Positions 6,243 to 9,001 of a stretch of DNA of 9,001 bases are shown in pieces; within the stretch, counting starts at the first letter, position 1, and each line of letters starts with the position of its first letter. The position numbers were made by a program, and so were the translations under genes. The stretch is from Clostridium sp. CAG:1024 (lineage in GTDB: Bacteria > Bacillota > Clostridia > Christensenellales > CAG-138): assembly GCA_000432015.1 (NCBI GenBank), contig HF985541.1, forward strand, positions 22,440 through 31,440. The letters are read 5' to 3'. The notes under the pieces are model-generated. The model did no database searches. It saw only the letters and a program-made list of their open reading frames with translations, and was not told the DNA's origin.

Positions 6243-7358
6243 TCAATACCAAACGAGTCGGAACAGCTGCTTGGGACAGCGCTCCGCACAGAGCCCGCAG
6301 CCGGAGCAATTCGACGGCGTGAGGACGATCCGCCCGTCGGGGGCGCGGGAGATCGCGTGATAGAGGCAGCTGTCCGCGCAAAGCGAGCAGGCGTCGCAGC
6401 AGTCCTCAGTCATCGATGCGCGCAGGGGACGGGGATTGATGTCCTCGTAGGGATGCAGACCGGCAAGCGCCGCACCGCGGATCTCCTCGATGTCGGAATA
6501 GCCGTGGCCGCGCATCCACGTTTCCAGATCGTTCAAAACGTCCGTAATGACCTGATAGCCGTGGAGCTGAATGACGGACGCAAGCTGAACGCAGGTTGCG
6601 CCGAGCATGAGAAATTCCAGCGCGTTTTTTGCAGAGGAAATGCCGCCCGTGCTGCAGATCTCCAGCGGCGAATACTGACGGATCGCAGCGGTCGCCGCGA
6701 GCGAGGCCGGACGGATACAGTCTCCGGAGTATCCGCCGAAGGTCTCCATCTTGGTCCGCTGCGTCTCGATATCAACGCCGCAGAGACCGCGCAGCGCATC
6801 GATGGCGGAGACGGCGGCAACGCCCGCGCTTTGGATCGAGCGCAGAAAGTCGGGCGAGGCCGCGGCTTCATAGGAGAGCTTGACCATGACCGGAATATGA
6901 ACGGTTTTCACCACGGCGCCGACAAAAGCCTCGATGTCCGGCGTGTGGCTCGCGATGTGCTGGTTCCGGCAGCCGATCGGCGCAGAGATGCTGATCTCAA
7001 TGGCGTCGGCACCCATACGCTCAACGCGGGATGCAAGGTATGCAAGTTCGGAGGCCGAAGAGCCCCAGATGCTGCAGATCAGCTTGCTGTCGCCCTTTTT
7101 GACGGTCTCCAGTTCGGATTCCCATTGCTCGATGAGCAAATTGGAGTAGAGGGTCGTGTTCAGAAGCCGGTCTTCCTCGACAAAGATGCGCGGACAGATG
7201 CGTTCATGCGCTTCCAGTGTGATCGTCTCCGTACAGACAGCCGCAGCGCCCGCGTCGATGCTGCGCTGGATGGATGCACCGTCGCGCGACCACGGGCCGG
7301 AAGCGACGAGAATCGGGTTTTTTAGAGAAAGCCCCATAAAGCGCACGGGAAATGACAC
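6243..7358 (-). CDS. PreA-like flavoprotein with C-terminal 2x[4Fe-4S] domain
   Basis: Residues 1-295 form a dihydroorotate/dihydropyrimidine dehydrogenase-type FMN barrel. It has LKNPILVASGP (12-22), VMVKLS (157-162), GGYSG (208-212) and STGGISSAKNALEFLMLGA (236-254), the usual FMN-phosphate region. Residues 318-365 are a bacterial ferredoxin domain with C321/C324/C327/C331 and C351/C354/C357/C361. This layout matches PreA, the catalytic half of NAD-dependent dihydropyrimidine dehydrogenase, but no PreT-like partner is in the window. The loop that should read NxSCP reads SISAPIG (123-129), so Ala126 replaces the catalytic Cys and the Asn is lost; Cys130 is the nearest cysteine. The reaction is thus uncertain: reduction of another unsaturated ring, or electron transfer. 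The start is GTG at 7358, fixed by GGAGGT (7372-7367) eight bases upstream. It lies 45 bases behind the LacI gene and is probably co-transcribed. Confidence 0.85.
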   Translation of the reverse strand: MSFPVRFMGLSLKNPILVASGPWSRDGASIQRSIDAGAAAVCTETITLEAHERICPRIFVEEDRLLNTTLYSNLLIEQWESELETVKKGDSKLICSIWGSSASELAYLASRVERMGADAIEISISAPIGCRNQHIASHTPDIEAFVGAVVKTVHIPVMVKLSYEAAASPDFLRSIQSAGVAAVSAIDALRGLCGVDIETQRTKMETFGGYSGDCIRPASLAATAAIRQYSPLEICSTGGISSAKNALEFLMLGATCVQLASVIQLHGYQVITDVLNDLETWMRGHGYSDIEEIRGAALAGLHPYEDINPRPLRASMTEDCCDACSLCADSCLYHAISRAPDGRIVLTPSNCSGCGLCAERCPKQLFRLVWY

Positions 7359-7366
7359 GGAAGAGC

Positions 7367-7372
7367 ACCTCC
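7367..7372 (-). promoter_or_regulatory. Ribosome binding site fixing the GTG start of the PreA-like gene
   Basis: GGAGGT on the minus strand sits 8 bases before GTG at 7358. No ATG in the same frame is better placed, so the GTG is the likely start. Confidence 0.8.
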
Positions 7373-7403
7373 ATTCAATATCTTTCGATCGCTTAAGTAT
7401 ATG

Positions 7404-8429
7404 TCAGTCAAACAGCTCGTAAATGTGTTTCTGGTTGCCGCAGGAGCGCCGGATCTTCACTTTCGGCTGAAGCACCATTTCCTGCGGGACGCCGAGATCG
7501 AGCGCCTGGTTCTCGATCCGGTCAAAGAGCATTCGTGCGGCCGCCATGCCGAGCTTTGCTGCGGGCAGTTCCAGCCCGGTCAGCGGCGGCGTGACGATGG
7601 AACAGGTCGGCGAATCCGAAAGACTTGCAAGCGCAAGGCGGGAAGGAATATCGATCCCGTTGTCCTGCGCCGCCTTGAGGATGCCGAAGGCCTGTTCGTG
7701 ACTTGCCGCAACGATCGCATTGGGAAGAACGTCTTTTTGCATGATGCGCTGCGCAGCGATATAGCCGCCCTGCACGGTCGATTCCGCAAGCGTTTCCTGA
7801 AAATGCTCGGATGACAGTCCGGCCTCCCAGAAAGCGTGACGCAGTCCGTCGCGGATCTGTTCGGACTCGCTCACCTGCTGACGATCCAAAATCAGATGGA
7901 ACGTTCGATGCCCGAGCGAAAGCAGATGCCGGAGCAGCCGGTAAGCACCCTCTTCAAAATCAATATAACACAGCGTGTCGCAGCCGCCAATGCGGTTTTT
8001 TCCGATGTGTACGCGCGGGATGTCGCAGCTCAGAGGTACAGCGTCCTGTCCCCCGAGCTTGGAACAGACGAGGATCATGCCGTCGATGCGCCGCGTTTCG
8101 GCCATTTTCAGGTATTCGGCCTCGATCTGTTCGTCACTGTGCGTATCGCAGAAAAACACGGCGTACCCCTTGCTGCGGGAGATGGTCTCAATGCCGCTCG
8201 TGATCTGCTGATAAAAACTGGATTCAATGGTCGGGATCAGAAGAGAAATGATGTTGGACTTGCCGAGGTTCAACCCCCTTGCGAACCAGTTGGGCGTATA
8301 GTCCTGTTCGCGCATCACAGCAAGCACGCGTTCACGCGTCTCCGGGAGCACCTGCTCGGGATGATTGAGTACGCGCGAGATCGTTGCGACCGAAACGCCG
8401 GCCATTTCCGCTACTTTTCGAATATTCAT
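7404..8429 (-). CDS. LacI-family transcriptional regulator
   Basis: The 341-residue protein (counted from the ATG at 8429) is a classic LacI/PurR-type repressor. The helix-turn-helix spans residues 3-22 (IRKVAEMAGVSVATISRVLN), a hinge helix lies near 46-54 (PNWFARGLN), and a two-lobed periplasmic-binding-protein-like effector domain runs from about 60 to 330. The latter includes LGHRTFHLILDR (172-183) and the C-terminal PPLTGLELPAAKLG (281-294). The frame is open up to 8510. The start at 8429 is preferred because it places the HTH at the N-terminus as in the family, has GGGGA six bases upstream, and the upstream codons overlap the predicted promoter. The effector is not readable; the neighbours suggest a nucleobase or related compound. 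It lies between the two promoters with matching operators, divergent from the permease and followed by the PreA-like gene. Confidence 0.93.
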   Translation of the reverse strand: MNIRKVAEMAGVSVATISRVLNHPEQVLPETRERVLAVMREQDYTPNWFARGLNLGKSNIISLLIPTIESSFYQQITSGIETISRSKGYAVFFCDTHSDEQIEAEYLKMAETRRIDGMILVCSKLGGQDAVPLSCDIPRVHIGKNRIGGCDTLCYIDFEEGAYRLLRHLLSLGHRTFHLILDRQQVSESEQIRDGLRHAFWEAGLSSEHFQETLAESTVQGGYIAAQRIMQKDVLPNAIVAASHEQAFGILKAAQDNGIDIPSRLALASLSDSPTCSIVTPPLTGLELPAAKLGMAAARMLFDRIENQALDLGVPQEMVLQPKVKIRRSCGNQKHIYELFD

Positions 8430-8476
8430 GTTTCGTCCCCGTCGCCAATACCGTTGGATTTCTGAATGATGCAAAA

Positions 8477-8506
8477 AGTATAGCATGAATTCGCGCGCCG
8501 ATTCAA
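8477..8506 (-). promoter_or_regulatory. Predicted promoter of the LacI-family regulator gene
   Basis: On the minus strand TTGAAT (8506-8501) and TATACT (8482-8477) are separated by 18 bases. The -10 box is preceded by TGC, an extended -10 element. Transcription would start near 8470, about 40 nt before the ATG at 8429. Confidence 0.65.
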
Positions 8507-8508
8507 GC
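8483..8508. promoter_or_regulatory. 26-bp palindrome filling the regulator promoter spacer
   Basis: The sequence is a near-perfect palindrome. The arms GC-N-TGAAT (8483-8490) and ATTCA-N-GC (8501-8508) flank a self-complementary centre containing GCGCGC; 20 of 26 positions are symmetric. It sits between the -35 and -10 boxes of the LacI gene and covers part of the -35. It looks like an operator, possibly for autoregulation, but differs from the GGTTACA-type sites elsewhere in the window. Confidence 0.6.
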
Positions 8509-8581
8509 ATAGAATACGCAAATATATATTAGTAGCCGTTCTTCAAAATTCACTGTGCGTTCATTTTTTTGCCGTAATCCA

Positions 8582-8610
8582 TTGACAAAGGGGAAGGAGC
8601 AGGATAGAAT
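8582..8610 (+). promoter_or_regulatory. Predicted sigma-A promoter of the codB-like permease gene
   Basis: TTGACA (8582-8587) is a perfect -35 box, followed after exactly 17 bases by TAGAAT (8605-8610), five of six to consensus. An AT-rich stretch with a T7 run lies upstream. Transcription should start near 8617, about 210 nt before the ATG at 8828. It is divergent from the regulator promoter, with about 75 bases between the two -35 boxes. Confidence 0.85.
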
Positions 8611-8621
8611 AATTGCATAAA

Positions 8622-8644
8622 AATTGAAAGTGGTTACATCAATT
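8622..8644 (+). promoter_or_regulatory. LacI-type operator at the codB-like transcription start
   Basis: The core TGAAAGTGGTTACA (8625-8638) matches the operator over the xdh -10 box at 12 of 14 positions. It is framed by the perfect inverted hexamers AATTGA (8622-8627) and TCAATT (8639-8644). It lies roughly at +8 to +21 from the predicted start, where a bound repressor would block transcription. Confidence 0.65.
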
Positions 8645-8827
8645 CGAATCATCAGTTTGGCACACGGGTGCCACAAAATTACGGCCTAACACGATCCCGA
8701 AAGAACCGGAAAAGAAAACGGAATTACATAGCTTGCTGTTTTCCGCGTAATGCGGTTACAGGATAGATAGATGGATGAACCGGCGGAACTCGAAACTCAC
8801 CAAAATTTTGAATGGGAGGCTTTTTTC
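8645..8827 (+). other. Long 5' leader of the codB-like permease mRNA
   Basis: No gene is seen between the operator and the permease start. The leader holds a compact hairpin TGGCAC-ACGG-GTGCCA (8658-8673) and a possible longer pairing of CGGAAAA (8707-8713) with TTTTCCG (8739-8745). A second GGTTACA half-site (8754-8760) is preceded by GTAA in inverted orientation, and there is a short GATA/GATG run (8762-8777). I could not match it to a known purine, preQ1, TPP or guanidine riboswitch consensus. Confidence 0.45.
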
Positions 8828-9001
8828 ATGGAAGCAAATGTGAAAAAAGAGCATTTCGACATTGACTATACCTTTGAACGCGTTCCCGAAACGAACCGCA
8901 AAGGTTTCTGGTCCATGTTCGTCATCATGTTGGGCTTTACTTTCTTCTCCGCGAGCATGTGGACCGGCGTTGAGCTGGCGAACGGTCTGGATTTCACCGG
9001 A
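8828..9001 (+). CDS. NCS1-family cytosine/purine permease, CodB-like (N-terminal part)
   Basis: The frame runs from ATG at 8828 off the right edge, giving 58 residues. After a charged 25-residue cytoplasmic tail comes the first membrane segment. MLGFTFFSASMWTG (34-47) is nearly the same as the E. coli CodB segment (VMLGLTFFSASMWTG, as I remember it). The family takes up cytosine, purines, allantoin or hydantoins with H+ or Na+ across the inner membrane; the N-terminus alone cannot fix the substrate. GGGAGG at 8814-8819 precedes the ATG by 8 bases and supports the start. The gene has its own near-consensus promoter and a LacI-type operator shared with the xdh operon, pointing to coordinated uptake and breakdown of a nucleobase-like compound. 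Confidence 0.85.
   Translation, partial: MEANVKKEHFDIDYTFERVPETNRKGFWSMFVIMLGFTFFSASMWTGVELANGLDFTG

Noticed and set aside
6357..7325. 322-codon plus-strand open frame opposite the PreA-like gene
   Set aside because: Mirror frame of a gene with intact FMN and [4Fe-4S] motifs; no recognisable domain of its own.
7836..8465. 209-codon plus-strand open frame opposite the LacI gene
   Set aside because: Antisense shadow; the LacI helix-turn-helix and effector domain lie on the other strand.
8430..8510. Longer N-terminus for the LacI regulator (extra 27 residues)
   Set aside because: It would place the start upstream of the predicted transcription start and move the helix-turn-helix away from the N-terminus.
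8617..8827. Purine-type riboswitch in the permease leader
   Set aside because: The conserved loop and junction bases of purine riboswitches could not be found; only generic hairpins are visible.
1..9001. CRISPR array, tRNA, rRNA or insertion sequence
   Set aside because: No regularly spaced direct repeats, no cloverleaf with a T-loop, no rRNA segments and no transposase or terminal inverted repeats were seen on either strand.

Overview
The window looks like chromosomal DNA from an anaerobic member of the Bacillota, probably a moderately GC-rich gut-type Clostridia. This is inferred from strong GGAGG-type ribosome binding sites, sigma-A promoters with near-consensus boxes, LacI/cre-like operators and the protein families present. 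I cannot name a genus.

Left part (1-2000, plus strand): the last 56 codons of an EamA-type (DMT) membrane transporter lead straight into a complete HAD-family phosphatase of the phosphoglycolate phosphatase type. A 352-base spacer with two stem-loops follows. Next is a noticeably AT-richer gene for a CPBP-family (CAAX-type) membrane protease, with a run of nine G a few codons after its start, ending at a plus-strand terminator.

Centre (2200-6040, minus strand): a compact three-gene molybdenum hydroxylase operon of xanthine dehydrogenase type. The order is molybdopterin subunit (767 aa), FAD subunit (289 aa), [2Fe-2S] subunit (159 aa), the same order and nearly the same sizes as E. coli xdhABC. 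A promoter (TGGACA-N17-TACAAT) precedes it and a very strong, bidirectional hairpin terminator follows it.

Right part (6243-9001): a minus-strand pair encodes a LacI-family regulator followed by a stand-alone PreA-like protein (dihydroorotate/dihydropyrimidine dehydrogenase fold plus two [4Fe-4S] clusters). Divergent from them is the start of an NCS1 permease whose first 58 residues closely resemble E. coli cytosine permease CodB. It has a consensus promoter and a leader of about 210 nt.

How the parts fit: the permease, the hydroxylase and the PreA-like redox protein suggest uptake and anaerobic conversion of a purine, pyrimidine or related N-heterocycle. The strongest link is regulatory. 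Nearly the same 14-bp LacI-type site, TGAAA(T/G)(C/T)GGTTACA, overlaps the -10 box of the xdh promoter and lies just after the transcription start of the permease promoter, so one LacI-family protein, most simply the local one, may control both. Two enzymes carry active-site changes: the PreA-like protein has Ala where the catalytic Cys is expected, and the large hydroxylase subunit appears to lack the two residues typical of true xanthine dehydrogenases. The real substrate may therefore not be xanthine or dihydropyrimidine.
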